Source: an uncultured Collinsella sp.
GTDB taxonomy: Bacteria > Actinomycetota > Coriobacteriia > Coriobacteriales > Coriobacteriaceae
Assembly (NCBI GenBank): GCA_900552295.1
Contig: URZB01000009.1
Location: 1-15,607 of the forward strand
Direction of reading: 5' to 3'
DNA length: 15,607 nucleotides
Shown here: one piece after another, positions 6,878 through 14,749 of the stretch
Position numbering within the stretch: the stretch's first letter is position 1
How the letters are laid out: each line of letters begins with the position of its first letter
The notes under the pieces: model-generated
Databases searched by the model: none
What the model was told of the DNA's origin: nothing
What the model saw: the letters and a program-made list of their open reading frames with translations, nothing else
Made by a program: the position numbers and the translations under genes

Positions 6878-6883
6878 AGTATA
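6878..6883 (-). promoter_or_regulatory. Candidate -10 element for the U32-rlu operon
   Basis: On the minus strand this reads TATACT, a close match to the sigma-70 -10 consensus, about 33 bases upstream of the U32 start codon. No good -35 hexamer lies 16-18 bp further upstream, so the promoter would be weak, activator-dependent, or a false match. Confidence 0.4.
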
Positions 6884-6964
6884 GTGGTGCCGTTGCGGCA
6901 GGCGATGCCCGTGCTCCAAGCGGGATAAAGTCTTCAGCAGCTTGGGCTGGCTGACCCCGTGGAG

Positions 6965-7032
6965 AACCGTTCAGCGGTTCGGGGAAACCGTTGAGCGATA
7001 AAATATTCTCGCAAACTGATAATATTCTTGCA
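6965..7032 (+). promoter_or_regulatory. Paired direct repeats upstream of ridA
   Basis: Two successive direct-repeat pairs occupy this AT-richer stretch. AACCGTTCAGCG (6965-6976) is repeated as AACCGTTGAGCG (6986-6997), 21 bp apart; the first copy also forms a GAACCG/CGGTTC hairpin (6964-6980). Then AATATTCTCGCA (7002-7013) is repeated as AATATTCTTGCA (7021-7032), 19 bp apart, each preceded by GATAA. TAAAAT and GATAAT here could be -10 elements, but I cannot pair either with a proper -35. The spacing suggests dimer-binding operators or duplicated promoter elements. Confidence 0.4.
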
Positions 7033-7144
7033 TCGCACGGAAACCTTGAGTACTATCCCAATCAAGCGCGGTGTTCAGACCGAACTGTGCCTCCCGGTGC
7101 GAACGCCGCGCTCACGCTTTCTAGTTAACCGTAAGGAGATAAAC

Positions 7145-7522
7145 ATGAGCAAGACCGTCGTGTCTTCCGATAACGCACCCGCAGCCATCGGACCGTATTC
7201 CCCCGGTATCCAGGCCGGCAACATGGTGTTCCTGTCCGGCCAGCTGGGCATCGACCCCACAACTGGCAAGATGCCCGAGGGCGTCGAGGCCCAGGCCAAG
7301 CAGTCCCTTGCTAACGTCGAGGCCCTGCTGACTGCCGCCGGCGCTACGTTTGCCGATGTCGTCAAGACCACGGTCTACCTGGCCGACATTGCCGACTTCG
7401 CTGCCGTGAACGAGATCTACGCCTCCAAGTTCGAGGCTCCGTTCCCCGCGCGCAGCGCTTTCCAGGTTGCCGCCCTTCCGGCTGGCGGTCTGGTCGAGAT
7501 CGAGGTCGTCGCCGCTCTCTAA
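7145..7522 (+). CDS. ridA: RidA/YjgF family reactive-enamine deaminase
   Basis: This 125-residue product is full length for the family. RidA hydrolyses reactive 2-aminoacrylate and related enamines/imines released by PLP enzymes, preventing damage to other PLP enzymes; it works as a cytoplasmic trimer. Conserved features include [25 protein letters not shown] (14-38), the substrate-carboxylate arginine in PARSAFQV (R103) and [10 protein letters not shown] (114-123) with E120. The ATG at 7145 is chosen because AAGGAGA ends 5 bases upstream and the family begins here; an in-frame TTG at 7028 would add a non-conserved leader. The gene stands alone between its own control region and a strong terminator. 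Some RidA relatives act in pyrimidine or purine breakdown, and the neighbouring purine locus makes such a link possible but unproven. Confidence 0.95.
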   Translation: MSKTVVSSDNAPAAIGPYSPGIQAGNMVFLSGQLGIDPTTGKMPEGVEAQAKQSLANVEALLTAAGATFADVVKTTVYLADIADFAAVNEIYASKFEAPFPARSAFQVAALPAGGLVEIEVVAAL

Positions 7523-7552
7523 GGCGTTGGCAACGACTAAACATGACATGCA

Positions 7553-7590
7553 AAAAGACCCTGCAGCGCGTGCGAGCTGCAGGGTCTTTT
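7553..7590. terminator. Bidirectional intrinsic terminator between ridA and the YheO-like gene
   Basis: AAAAGACCCTGCAGC (7553-7567) pairs perfectly with GCTGCAGGGTCTTTT (7576-7590) around an 8-nt loop. The A-run on the left and T-run on the right give a functional terminator in both directions. It therefore serves ridA on the + strand and the convergent regulator ending at 7635 on the - strand. Confidence 0.95.
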
Positions 7591-7634
7591 GTTAAGTGAC
7601 GGATCGCTTGTGGAGCCGCGCTCCATTTTGCTCG

Positions 7635-8291
7635 TTAGCCTTCCTTGCGGACTTTTTGCAGGTAGCGGTAGACGCTGGGCTCCGAGATGCCCAGCGCGGT
7701 GGCGGCGCAGGCCACGGCACCCTTGAGCATGAACACCCCGTTGCCGTTGAGGTGGCGAATGACGTCCACGCGGTCGCTCTGACCAAGCGACGCTACATCC
7801 AGCCCGCGCGCGCTCAGCAGCTCGGCAATACTGCGGTCGATGAGCTCCTGCGTGGACTCCGAAAGACTTTCGACCTCGATAGACGCGGGCTCCGTGCGCG
7901 CCGGCGCCGCGTCGAAGCATGCCATGAGCTGCTGCGCCATGGCGTTGATGGAGCGCACGGTCGAGAGGTCGGTGTTGACGCAGAGCATACCGACGATCTC
8001 GTCACCCTCACGGATAAAGTACGTCGCCGACTCCAGCGTCTTGCCACCGGCACCGCGCCCCTCGTAGCCCGTAATAAACGGCAGGTCGCGATACTTGGCA
8101 TCGTGCATGATCTTGAGTGCCAGATCGGTGGCAGGACCGCCGACCTTGCGGCCGCTCACGATGCCGTTGCGAATATCGACGATGGCGTGGTCGGGATCCG
8201 AGAAATCGTGCAGCACGATTTCGCTGTTTTTGCCGAGTATCTGCTCCAGAAAATCGACCATCGTCAAAAAGCGACGTACGGTCTCGTTCAC
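7635..8291 (-). CDS. YheO/DauR-like PAS-HTH transcriptional regulator
   Basis: This 218-residue protein has an N-terminal YheO-like PAS domain (about 8-118; FLEQILGKNSEIVLHDFSDPDHAIVDIRNG, GRKVGGPATDLAL, YFIREGDEIVGMLCVNTDLS). A C-terminal DNA-binding helix-turn-helix follows at about 172-214 (DVIRHLNGNGVFMLKGAV, LGISEPSVYRYLQKV). The architecture is that of DauR-type regulators, which sense a small metabolite through the PAS-like domain. The start is a GTG at 8291, 6 bases after a perfect AAAGGAG; a longer frame to 8432 adds a poorly conserved 47-residue leader and is rejected. It is divergent from the purine permease-ssnA-ygfK run with 352 bp between, so it is the obvious candidate regulator of that run. 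The ligand, perhaps a purine, is inferred. Confidence 0.9.
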   Translation of the reverse strand: MNETVRRFLTMVDFLEQILGKNSEIVLHDFSDPDHAIVDIRNGIVSGRKVGGPATDLALKIMHDAKYRDLPFITGYEGRGAGGKTLESATYFIREGDEIVGMLCVNTDLSTVRSINAMAQQLMACFDAAPARTEPASIEVESLSESTQELIDRSIAELLSARGLDVASLGQSDRVDVIRHLNGNGVFMLKGAVACAATALGISEPSVYRYLQKVRKEG

Positions 8292-8527
8292 GGGCAACTC
8301 CTTTGGGTGAAATCGGAAATGTTCATAACAATTTTTTCTCATGGTAACACGCTGCCCATCATCTCGTATATCCGCAGGTACATTGCGTAATGCAGACGAA
8401 CGGTAGGAATTTAGCGGTAAACGGTTGACCAAAAGAAAAGTTAGATGGTATTTTGACCAGACACTTTCCTGACCTGCGGAAATGCGTTATTTCAGCTGAA
8501 GAATAGTCTGATAACAAAAAATTATTA
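8292..8527. promoter_or_regulatory. Divergent control region between regulator and permease
   Basis: This stretch is visibly more AT-rich than the flanking genes and contains no gene. A perfect 10-bp palindrome TTCAGCTGAA is at 8491-8500. TTGACC occurs at 8425-8430 and 8453-8458, 28 bp apart; the first has a possible -10 TATTTT at 8449-8454 after 18 bp, giving a second candidate + strand promoter. I see no clear promoter for the regulator on the - strand. No purine riboswitch core was found. Confidence 0.4.
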
Positions 8528-8556
8528 TTGAGAATGAGAATCATCTTTAATACGAT
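8528..8556 (+). promoter_or_regulatory. Candidate sigma-70 promoter of the purine cluster with Fur-box-like spacer
   Basis: TTGAGA (8528-8533) and TACGAT (8551-8556) are separated by exactly 17 bp, a good vegetative promoter about 88 bases before the permease start. The spacer carries GAGAATGAGAATCATC (8530-8545), two direct GAGAAT hexamers resembling the Fur box repeat GATAAT; I count 14 of 19 matches to the classical 19-bp box. A repressor bound here would block polymerase. The Fur assignment is tentative because the organism's iron regulators are unknown. Confidence 0.55.
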
Positions 8557-8643
8557 ATGCAATGAAGGCACAACCTCAACCCCGCACTGCGTCACAATAG
8601 AGCGTTAGATGCGAAAACAACTACTTCGAGGATTGGTGGTCAA

Positions 8644-10038
8644 ATGACCCAGGAGACGGTTACGAACGGCACTGAAGCCCTGTTCACTCGCGAAGGCATG
8701 CCTCCCGTTAAGGAAATGATCCCGTGTGCCCTTCAGCACGTACTGGCATCGTTTGCCGGCATCATTACCCCGGCGGTCATCATGGCCGGCGTCTACGGCT
8801 TTAATAGCCAGCAGAGCACCGACATCATCCAGGTCGCGCTCATTCTTTCGGCGATCGATACGGCCCTTCAGGCCTTCGCTCCCTTCCGTCGTATCGGCGG
8901 CGGCCTGCCCATCGTCATGGGCGTTTCGTTCGCGTTCCTGCCGGCCCTGCAGGCCATGGGTGCCTCGGGTTTTAGCTTTGGCGCGCTGCTGGGCGGCGAG
9001 ATTGTCGGCGGTGCCGTCGCGGTCCTCTTTGGTCTGGCCTACAGCAAGATCAAGTGGCTGTTCCCGCCCGTCGTGACCGGTACGGTCATCTTCTCCATTG
9101 GCGTCTCTCTCTATCCCACGGCCGTCAAGTACATGGCCGGCGGTATGGGTACGCCGCTGTGGGGCACCCCGCAGGCGTGGTGCGTCGCTCTTATCACCTT
9201 CGCCGTGGTCTTTGTGCTCGCCAACTTTGGCAAGGGCACGCTCAAGCTGGGATCCGTGTTCTTTGGCATGATCGTTGGTATGATCGTCTCCATTCCCTTT
9301 GGCATGATCGACTTCTCCAGCGTCGCCACCGCCCAGGTCTTCGCCCTTCCCAAGCTCATGCCCTATGCGCTCGAGTTTGATCCCGAGGTCTGCATTACCC
9401 TCGCCGTCGTGTTCCCCATGGTTGCCATCCAGGTTATCGGCGACGTCTCTGCCGCCTGCCTGGGCTCCATCGACCGTATGCCCACCGAGCGCGAGCTCTC
9501 CGGCGCTATCGTGTCCCAGGGCCTCACCTCTATGGTCGGCGGCCTGCTGGGCGGTCTTCCCACCAGCGCCCTTGGCCAGAACGTGGGCATCATCTGCTCC
9601 AACAAGGTCGTCAACAAGTGGGTCTTTGTGATCATCGCGGCCGTCTTTGCCATCGCCGGCCTGTTCCCGCAGCTCTCTGCCGTCCTTTCCGCTATCCCGC
9701 AGCCCGTCATCGGCGGCGCGACCGTCGGCGTCTTTGGCACCATCACCATGAACGGCGTGCGCATGTTCACCCGCGAGGGCCTCACGCAGCGCACTACCAC
9801 CATCGTCGGTACCTCCGTCGTCTTTGGCCTGGGTATCTGGATGGCCAGCGGTTGCCTTGCCGGCGAGGGTATGCCCACCTGGGTGCCCACCGTCATCGGC
9901 TCCAATGCCGTAACCCCCACCGCCATCATGGCCATTGTCCTTAACCTGATTCTTCCGCAGACGCCGGTCGTGGCTCAGCACATCGATGCTGCCAAGGACG
10001 CTGCCGTGGATCTGGTCTTGCCCGAGAGCAAGAAGTAA
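8644..10038 (+). CDS. NCS2-family purine (xanthine/uric acid) permease
   Basis: This 464-residue polytopic membrane protein fits the NCS2 (nucleobase-ascorbate transporter) family of 14-helix H+-coupled purine importers. It shows the TM1 histidine in ALQHVLASFAG (H32), GGGLPIVMGVSFAFLPAL, SKIKWLFPPVVTGTVI, and the signature motif as QNVGIICSNK (312-321). The family pattern is QNxGxxxxT[K/R/G]; here the T position is N320. The usual glutamate of the TM8 ExxGD-like motif appears to be Q263 in AIQVIGDVSA. Both changes bear on substrate choice. It is the first gene of the purine run, with GAGGAT (8628-8633) as a moderate RBS. Xanthine or uric acid are the likely substrates from context, but sequence alone does not decide. 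Confidence 0.9.
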   Translation: MTQETVTNGTEALFTREGMPPVKEMIPCALQHVLASFAGIITPAVIMAGVYGFNSQQSTDIIQVALILSAIDTALQAFAPFRRIGGGLPIVMGVSFAFLPALQAMGASGFSFGALLGGEIVGGAVAVLFGLAYSKIKWLFPPVVTGTVIFSIGVSLYPTAVKYMAGGMGTPLWGTPQAWCVALITFAVVFVLANFGKGTLKLGSVFFGMIVGMIVSIPFGMIDFSSVATAQVFALPKLMPYALEFDPEVCITLAVVFPMVAIQVIGDVSAACLGSIDRMPTERELSGAIVSQGLTSMVGGLLGGLPTSALGQNVGIICSNKVVNKWVFVIIAAVFAIAGLFPQLSAVLSAIPQPVIGGATVGVFGTITMNGVRMFTREGLTQRTTTIVGTSVVFGLGIWMASGCLAGEGMPTWVPTVIGSNAVTPTAIMAIVLNLILPQTPVVAQHIDAAKDAAVDLVLPESKK

Positions 10039-10054
10039 CCAATTCGGTGCTATT

Positions 10055-10128
10055 CGTCGGCGGGCGCATCGCCTCGTCCGCCGACGTCATGCGGCGCCAA
10101 GCCGCACTTCAAAGGGTTTGTCCCTTTG
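10055..10128 (+). other. String of three hairpins between permease and ssnA
   Basis: Three stem-loops follow the permease stop: CGTCGGCGG/CCGCCGACG (10055-10063, 10078-10086), TGCGGC/GCCGCA (10090-10095, 10101-10106) and CAAAGGG/CCCTTTG (10110-10116, 10122-10128). None is followed by a T-run, so they look like mRNA processing or stability elements, or a structured regulatory RNA, rather than strong terminators. The rest of the 195-bp gap, to the RBS GAAGGGAG at 10221-10228, is GC-rich without other clear signals. Confidence 0.6.
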
Positions 10129-10233
10129 GTGAAGCGTTGACGGGAGAGGGCCCGTTTCCGGTGTAGGCCGGCGCTTCGCACTCCGCCATGTCAGAGGTGT
10201 CAAACCCCGCCCCTGATGTTGAAGGGAGCATTT

Positions 10234-11589
10234 ATGCTTCTGGTCGCTAACGGTTCCGTCTTTACCCGCAATGCTCAGGCCCCGTTCATTCCAAACGGTG
10301 CGGTCGCCATTGACGGAGATACGATCGTCGAAGTAGGTCCCGAGTGCGAGCTCAAGGCCAAGTACCCGGATGCCGAGTACGTCGATGCCCAGGGCAACCT
10401 CATCATGCCCGGACTCATCAACTGCCACACCCACATCTACTCGGGTCTGGCCCGCGGCCTTGCCATTAAGGGCTGCAACCCCACCAACTTCCTGGAGAAT
10501 CTTGAGCAGCAGTGGTGGAAGATCGACGACAATCTGACGCTCGACGGCACCAAGGCAAGCGCCTATGCCACGATTCTGGACTCCATTCGCGATGGTGTCA
10601 CCACGATCTTCGACCACCACGCGAGCTTCTGCGAGATCCCGGGAAGCCTCTTTACCATTAAGGATGCAGCTCAGGAGCTGGGCATGCGTTCGTGCCTGTG
10701 CTACGAGGTCTCCGATCGCCGCGGCCAGGAAAAATGCAACCAGGCCATTGCCGAGAACGCCGAATTTGCCCAGTGGGCCGCCAAGGAGCGTCGCGATAAC
10801 GACAACCATATGATCGCCGCCATGTTTGGCGGACATGCCACCTTTACGCTTTCGGACGAGACCATGGATAAGATGGCCGAGGCCAACAACGGCCTGACCG
10901 GCTTCCACATCCATGTGTGCGAGGGCATGAACGACGTGTGGGATTCCCGCCTCAACCGCGGCGGCATCAGCCCCGTCGAGCGCCTGCTGCAGCACAACCT
11001 GCTGGGTCCCGACACCATGCTGGGCCACTGCATCCACGTGACGCCTGCCGAGATGGATATCGTCAAGGAGTCCGGCACCTGGCTCGTCAACAACCCCGAA
11101 TCCAATATGGGCAACGCCGTGGGCTGCGCCCCCGTGCTCGAGTTCTTCCGCCGCGGTATTCCCGTGTGCATGGGCACCGATGCCTACACCCACGATATGC
11201 TCGAGAGCCTTAAGGTCTTCCTGATCATTCAGCGCCACAACGCCGCCATGCCCAACGTGGGCTGGTGCGAGGCCATGACCATGCTGTTCGAGAACAACGC
11301 CAAGATGGCGAGCAAGTACTTCGATCGCAAGCTCGGCGTGCTCGAGGCCGGCGCTGCCGCCGACGTCATCGTCATGGACTACAAGCCCTTTACGCCGCTG
11401 AGCGAGGAGAACATCGACGGCCACATGCTCTTTGGCATGATGGGTAAAAACTGCCGCACCACCATCATCAACGGCCGCGTCCTGTACAAGGATCGCGAGT
11501 TCGTTGGCATTGATGAGGACAAGATCAACGCGTGGACCATGGCTGAGTCCAAGAAGCTCTGGAGCACGCTCAACGATCGCACCTACTAA
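10234..11589 (+). CDS. ssnA: SsnA-type aminohydrolase (amidohydrolase superfamily)
   Basis: This 451-residue enzyme is a metal-dependent amidohydrolase related to guanine deaminase and the ATZ/TRZ group. Metal ligands are visible as HTH (H65, H67) in PGLINCHTHIYSGLARGL, H227 in GFHIHVCEG, H265 in MLGHCIHV and D316 in GTDAYTHDM, so the active site is intact. Length and sequence fit SsnA of E. coli, encoded beside ygfK in the purine/uric acid cluster; here ygfK also follows directly. Its job is probably deamination or ring hydrolysis of a purine-derived intermediate; the true substrate is not established from sequence. ATG 10234 is preferred over an in-frame ATG at 10216 because GAAGGGAG lies 5 bases before the former. 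Cytoplasmic, no signal peptide. Confidence 0.9.
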   Translation: MLLVANGSVFTRNAQAPFIPNGAVAIDGDTIVEVGPECELKAKYPDAEYVDAQGNLIMPGLINCHTHIYSGLARGLAIKGCNPTNFLENLEQQWWKIDDNLTLDGTKASAYATILDSIRDGVTTIFDHHASFCEIPGSLFTIKDAAQELGMRSCLCYEVSDRRGQEKCNQAIAENAEFAQWAAKERRDNDNHMIAAMFGGHATFTLSDETMDKMAEANNGLTGFHIHVCEGMNDVWDSRLNRGGISPVERLLQHNLLGPDTMLGHCIHVTPAEMDIVKESGTWLVNNPESNMGNAVGCAPVLEFFRRGIPVCMGTDAYTHDMLESLKVFLIIQRHNAAMPNVGWCEAMTMLFENNAKMASKYFDRKLGVLEAGAAADVIVMDYKPFTPLSEENIDGHMLFGMMGKNCRTTIINGRVLYKDREFVGIDEDKINAWTMAESKKLWSTLNDRTY

Positions 11590-11604
11590 TTCACAAGTAG
11601 ATTC

Positions 11605-11719
11605 ACGCGCGTCGGATGTTTCGCCGCATCCGGCGCGCGTATAGGCGACCTCCGCGGGGTCGCCGGCGCTGTGCTAGCGCTACACCGTATTTGCGCCCGC
11701 CGCGCGGTCTCGCCGGGCG
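11605..11719 (+). other. String of four hairpins between ssnA and ygfK
   Basis: The 149-bp gap is filled with stem-loops. The first is a 14-pair stem (11605-11618/11627-11640) with one T-G pair and an 8-nt loop. Then come GGCGACC/GGTCGCC (11644-11650, 11658-11664), GCGCT/AGCGC (11666-11670, 11676-11680) and CGCCCG/CGGGCG (11694-11699, 11714-11719). None has a T-run. The first is strong enough to block a 3' exonuclease or attenuate transcription. The RBS of ygfK follows at 11724-11732. Confidence 0.6.
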
Positions 11720-11738
11720 TTACAGAGAGGAGCTCACT

Positions 11739-14738
11739 ATGAGCGACATCATGAGGCCGATCCCGTTTTCGCAGCTGATGAACTGGATCATCGAGGAGCA
11801 CAAGACCCAGGGCGCCGTCTTTGGCGTGCGCAAGATGGTCGCGACCAACCAGGAGGGCGCGCTTCCCATTTTTGACGAGCGCATCGAGACTCCGTTTGGC
11901 CCGGCCGCCGGTCCCAATACGCAGCTGGCCCAGAACATCGTGGCATCCTACGTGGCCGGCTCCCGCTTCTTTGAGCTCAAGACCGTTCAGGTTATGGATG
12001 GCGAGGAGCTCTCCAAGTGTGTGAACAAACCCTGCATTGTGGCGCAGGACGAGTGCTACAACTGCGAGTGGTCGACCGAGCTCGAGGTTCCGCAGGCCTT
12101 TGCCGAGTACGTGAAGGCATGGTTCGCCTGCCACCTGATTGCCCGCGAGTACGGTCTGGGCAGCCCGGACGGCTTTGTCTTCAACATGTCCGTGGGTTAT
12201 GACCTGGAAGGCATCAAGAGCCCCAAGGTCGACGCCTACATCGAGGGCATGAAAGACGCCAGCGGCTCCGAGGTTTGGAACGAGTGCCGTACGTGGGCGC
12301 TCGCTAACCTGGACAAGTTTGAGCATGTCGACGCCGCATTTGTCGAATCCATCCCGGCGCGCGTGTCCAACTCCATCACGGAGTCCACCCTGCACGGCTG
12401 CCCGCCGGCCGAGATCGAGCGCATCGCGACCTATCTGATCACCGAGAAGGGCCTCAATACCTACATCAAGTGCAACCCCACGCTGCTGGGCTATGAGTTT
12501 GCACGTCAGCGCCTCAACGAGCTGGGCTTTGACTACATCGTCTTCGACGATACGCACTTCCGCGAGGACCTGCAGTGGGCCGATGCCGTGCCCATGTTCG
12601 AGCGCCTGATTGCCCTGTGCGCCGAGCGCGGCCTGGAGTTTGGCGTCAAGCTGACCAACACCTTCCCCGTCGACGTGACGAGAAACGAGCTGCCTTCCAC
12701 CGAGATGTACATGTCCGGCCGTTCGCTGTTCTCGCTGACCATCGAGGCCGCCCGTCGCATTACCGAGCAGTTCGATGGCAAGCTGCGCATCAGCTACTCC
12801 GGCGGTGCTACGGTCTACAACATCCGCGCCCTGTACGATGCCGGCATTTGGCCCGTTACCCTGGCGACCGACGTGCTCAAGCCCGGTGGCTACGAGCGCT
12901 TTAGCCAGATGGCCGGCGAGTTTACCGACCTGGATGGCAAGCCGTTCGCGGGCGTCTCTCTCGAGGCCGTGACTGCGATCCAGGCCGACTCGCTCACCAA
13001 CCCGCTCTACAAGAAGCCGCTGCGTCCGCTGCCCGACCGCAAGGTTGCCGGCAAGAGTCCGCTTTCCGACTGCTTTACCACGCCGTGCCGCACGAGCTGC
13101 CCCATCCAGCAGGACATTCCTGCCTACCTGGCGGCTGTTGACGAGGGCCGCTACGAGGACGCGCTCAACATTATCATCGAGCGCAACGCCCTGCCGTTCA
13201 TTACCGGCACCATCTGCCCGCATCCCTGCGGCCGTGCCTGCGAGCGTGCATTTTACGAGCCCGAGGGCGCCCAGATTCGCGCCAGCAAGCTCAAGGCCGC
13301 CCGCGAGGCCATGACCGCCGTGCTGCCCAAGCTGCGCGCCCAGGCCATCGCCAACGACGGCGAGCGCAACGTTGCCGTTATCGGCGGCGGCCCGGCCGGC
13401 CTGGCGACGGCATTCTTCCTGACGCGCGCCGGCGTGCCCGTCACCATCTTCGAGGCCCGCGACTCGCTCGGCGGCGTGGTCCGTCACGTGATCCCCGAGT
13501 TCCGTATCGCCAGCGACGATATCTCCCACGATGCCGAGCTCTGCCTGGCCTTTGGCGCCAAGGTGCAGCTCAACGCCCGCGTGGAGTCCATCGACGAGCT
13601 CAAGGCCCAGGGCTTTACTGACGTGGTCGTGGCTACCGGTGCCTGGATGCCCGGCTCTGCAGGTTTGCGCGAGGGCGCCGAGCTCGACGTGCTTGAGTTC
13701 CTCGAGGCCGCCAAGAAGGGCGAGAAGCTCGAGCTGGGCGAGGACGTCGTGGTCATTGGCGCCGGCAACACCGCCATGGACGCGGCTCGCGTGGCCAAGC
13801 GCCTGGCTGGCGTGAAGAACGTGCGCCTGGTGTATCGTCGCCCCAAGAAGCAGATGCCCGCCGACGAGGAAGAGCTCGATCTTGCTCTTGCCGACGGCGT
13901 TGAGTTCTGCGAGCTGCTGGCGCCCAAGGCACTCAACGGCGCTGTGCTGACCTGCGACGTCATGGAGCTCGGCGAGCCGGATGCAAGCGGCCGTCGCAGC
14001 CCTGTTGCCACGGGCGAGACCGTCGAGCTTTCCGCCACCACGGTGATCTGCGCCGTGGGCGAGGGCATCGATGCCAGCCTGTACGACGCCGCGGGCGTCG
14101 AGCACGACCGTCGCGGCCGCCTCGCCGCCACCTCCACCGGCGTCGAGGGCGTCTGGGCTGCAGGTGACTGCCGTCGCGGTCCGGCCACCGTGGTCGAGGC
14201 TATCGCCGATGCCGCCGAGGTCGCCCGTGCCATTGCCGGTGTCGACTTTAACAAGTACGCCGACCAGAATGCTCAGGCCGGCCGCGAGGACACCTGCTAC
14301 GAGCGCAAGGGGTCGCTGTGCCGCGACAAGCGCAACTGCACCAAGACTCGCTGCCTGGGCTGCGGCTCGGTGTGCGAGGTCTGCTGCGACGTGTGCCCCA
14401 ACCGCGCCAACGTGGCAATTAAAGTGCCGGGCCTGGCCAAGCATCAGGTCGTCCATGTCGACGGCATGTGCAACGAGTGCGGCAACTGCGCCGTGTTCTG
14501 CCCCTACCAGGAGGGTCGTCCCTACAAGGACAAGCTCACCCTGTTCTGGAGCGAGGAGGACATGGAGAACTCCGAGAACGAGGGCTTCCTGGCCGTGGAC
14601 GAGGACCACTTTAAGGTTCGCGTCGCCGGCACGGTCCGCACCGTCTCGGTCGATGCCGTCAACACCGGTCTTCCCGAGGCCGTCCGCCTGACCATCAGGG
14701 CTGTGCGCGACAACTATTCGTACCTTCTTAAGAAATAG
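11739..14738 (+). CDS. ygfK: YgfK-type FAD/Fe-S oxidoreductase ('putative selenate reductase subunit')
   Basis: This 999-residue protein starts MSDIMRPIPFSQLMNWI, closely like E. coli YgfK, and has the same overall size. The N-terminal ~430 residues resemble the dihydroorotate/dihydropyrimidine dehydrogenase barrel (FGPAAGPNTQLAQNIVASYV). A DPD-type Fe-S region follows, with Cys 445, 450, 454 and 493, 497, 501. The glutamate synthase-like flavin module has GGGPAG (549-554) and GAGNTA (674-679) for FAD and NAD(P)H. The C-terminus has a Cys cluster at 872-886 and a canonical [4Fe-4S] site C911xxC914xxC917xxxC921P. It probably moves electrons between NAD(P)H, Fe-S centres and a partner such as the XdhD-like enzyme or ferredoxin downstream. 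The start at 11739 has GAGAGGAG 6 bases upstream. The selenate reductase name is historical. Confidence 0.93.
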   Translation: MSDIMRPIPFSQLMNWIIEEHKTQGAVFGVRKMVATNQEGALPIFDERIETPFGPAAGPNTQLAQNIVASYVAGSRFFELKTVQVMDGEELSKCVNKPCIVAQDECYNCEWSTELEVPQAFAEYVKAWFACHLIAREYGLGSPDGFVFNMSVGYDLEGIKSPKVDAYIEGMKDASGSEVWNECRTWALANLDKFEHVDAAFVESIPARVSNSITESTLHGCPPAEIERIATYLITEKGLNTYIKCNPTLLGYEFARQRLNELGFDYIVFDDTHFREDLQWADAVPMFERLIALCAERGLEFGVKLTNTFPVDVTRNELPSTEMYMSGRSLFSLTIEAARRITEQFDGKLRISYSGGATVYNIRALYDAGIWPVTLATDVLKPGGYERFSQMAGEFTDLDGKPFAGVSLEAVTAIQADSLTNPLYKKPLRPLPDRKVAGKSPLSDCFTTPCRTSCPIQQDIPAYLAAVDEGRYEDALNIIIERNALPFITGTICPHPCGRACERAFYEPEGAQIRASKLKAAREAMTAVLPKLRAQAIANDGERNVAVIGGGPAGLATAFFLTRAGVPVTIFEARDSLGGVVRHVIPEFRIASDDISHDAELCLAFGAKVQLNARVESIDELKAQGFTDVVVATGAWMPGSAGLREGAELDVLEFLEAAKKGEKLELGEDVVVIGAGNTAMDAARVAKRLAGVKNVRLVYRRPKKQMPADEEELDLALADGVEFCELLAPKALNGAVLTCDVMELGEPDASGRRSPVATGETVELSATTVICAVGEGIDASLYDAAGVEHDRRGRLAATSTGVEGVWAAGDCRRGPATVVEAIADAAEVARAIAGVDFNKYADQNAQAGREDTCYERKGSLCRDKRNCTKTRCLGCGSVCEVCCDVCPNRANVAIKVPGLAKHQVVHVDGMCNECGNCAVFCPYQEGRPYKDKLTLFWSEEDMENSENEGFLAVDEDHFKVRVAGTVRTVSVDAVNTGLPEAVRLTIRAVRDNYSYLLKK

Positions 14739-14749
14739 GCGAGTCTCTT

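Noticed and set aside
7028..7144. Longer ridA starting at a TTG
   Set aside because: The added leader is not family-like, and a near-perfect AAGGAGA sits directly before ATG 7145.
8292..8432. 47-residue N-terminal extension of the YheO-like regulator
   Set aside because: AAAGGAG lies 6 bases before GTG 8291, and the PAS domain begins just after it; the extension is not family-like and would cover the promoter region.
8557..8643. Purine riboswitch in the permease leader
   Set aside because: The leader lacks the conserved purine-aptamer core and any matching three-way junction that I could find by eye.
8605..9981. Long - strand open frame opposite the permease
   Set aside because: Extremely Asp/Gly/His-rich translation, typical antisense of a membrane protein; no ribosome-binding support sought or needed.
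11586..14609. Open frame of about 1000 codons on the - strand opposite ygfK
   Set aside because: It is an antisense shadow caused by GC-rich third codon positions; its translation is low-complexity Ala/Gly/Leu/His without a domain, while the + strand encodes a clear YgfK.
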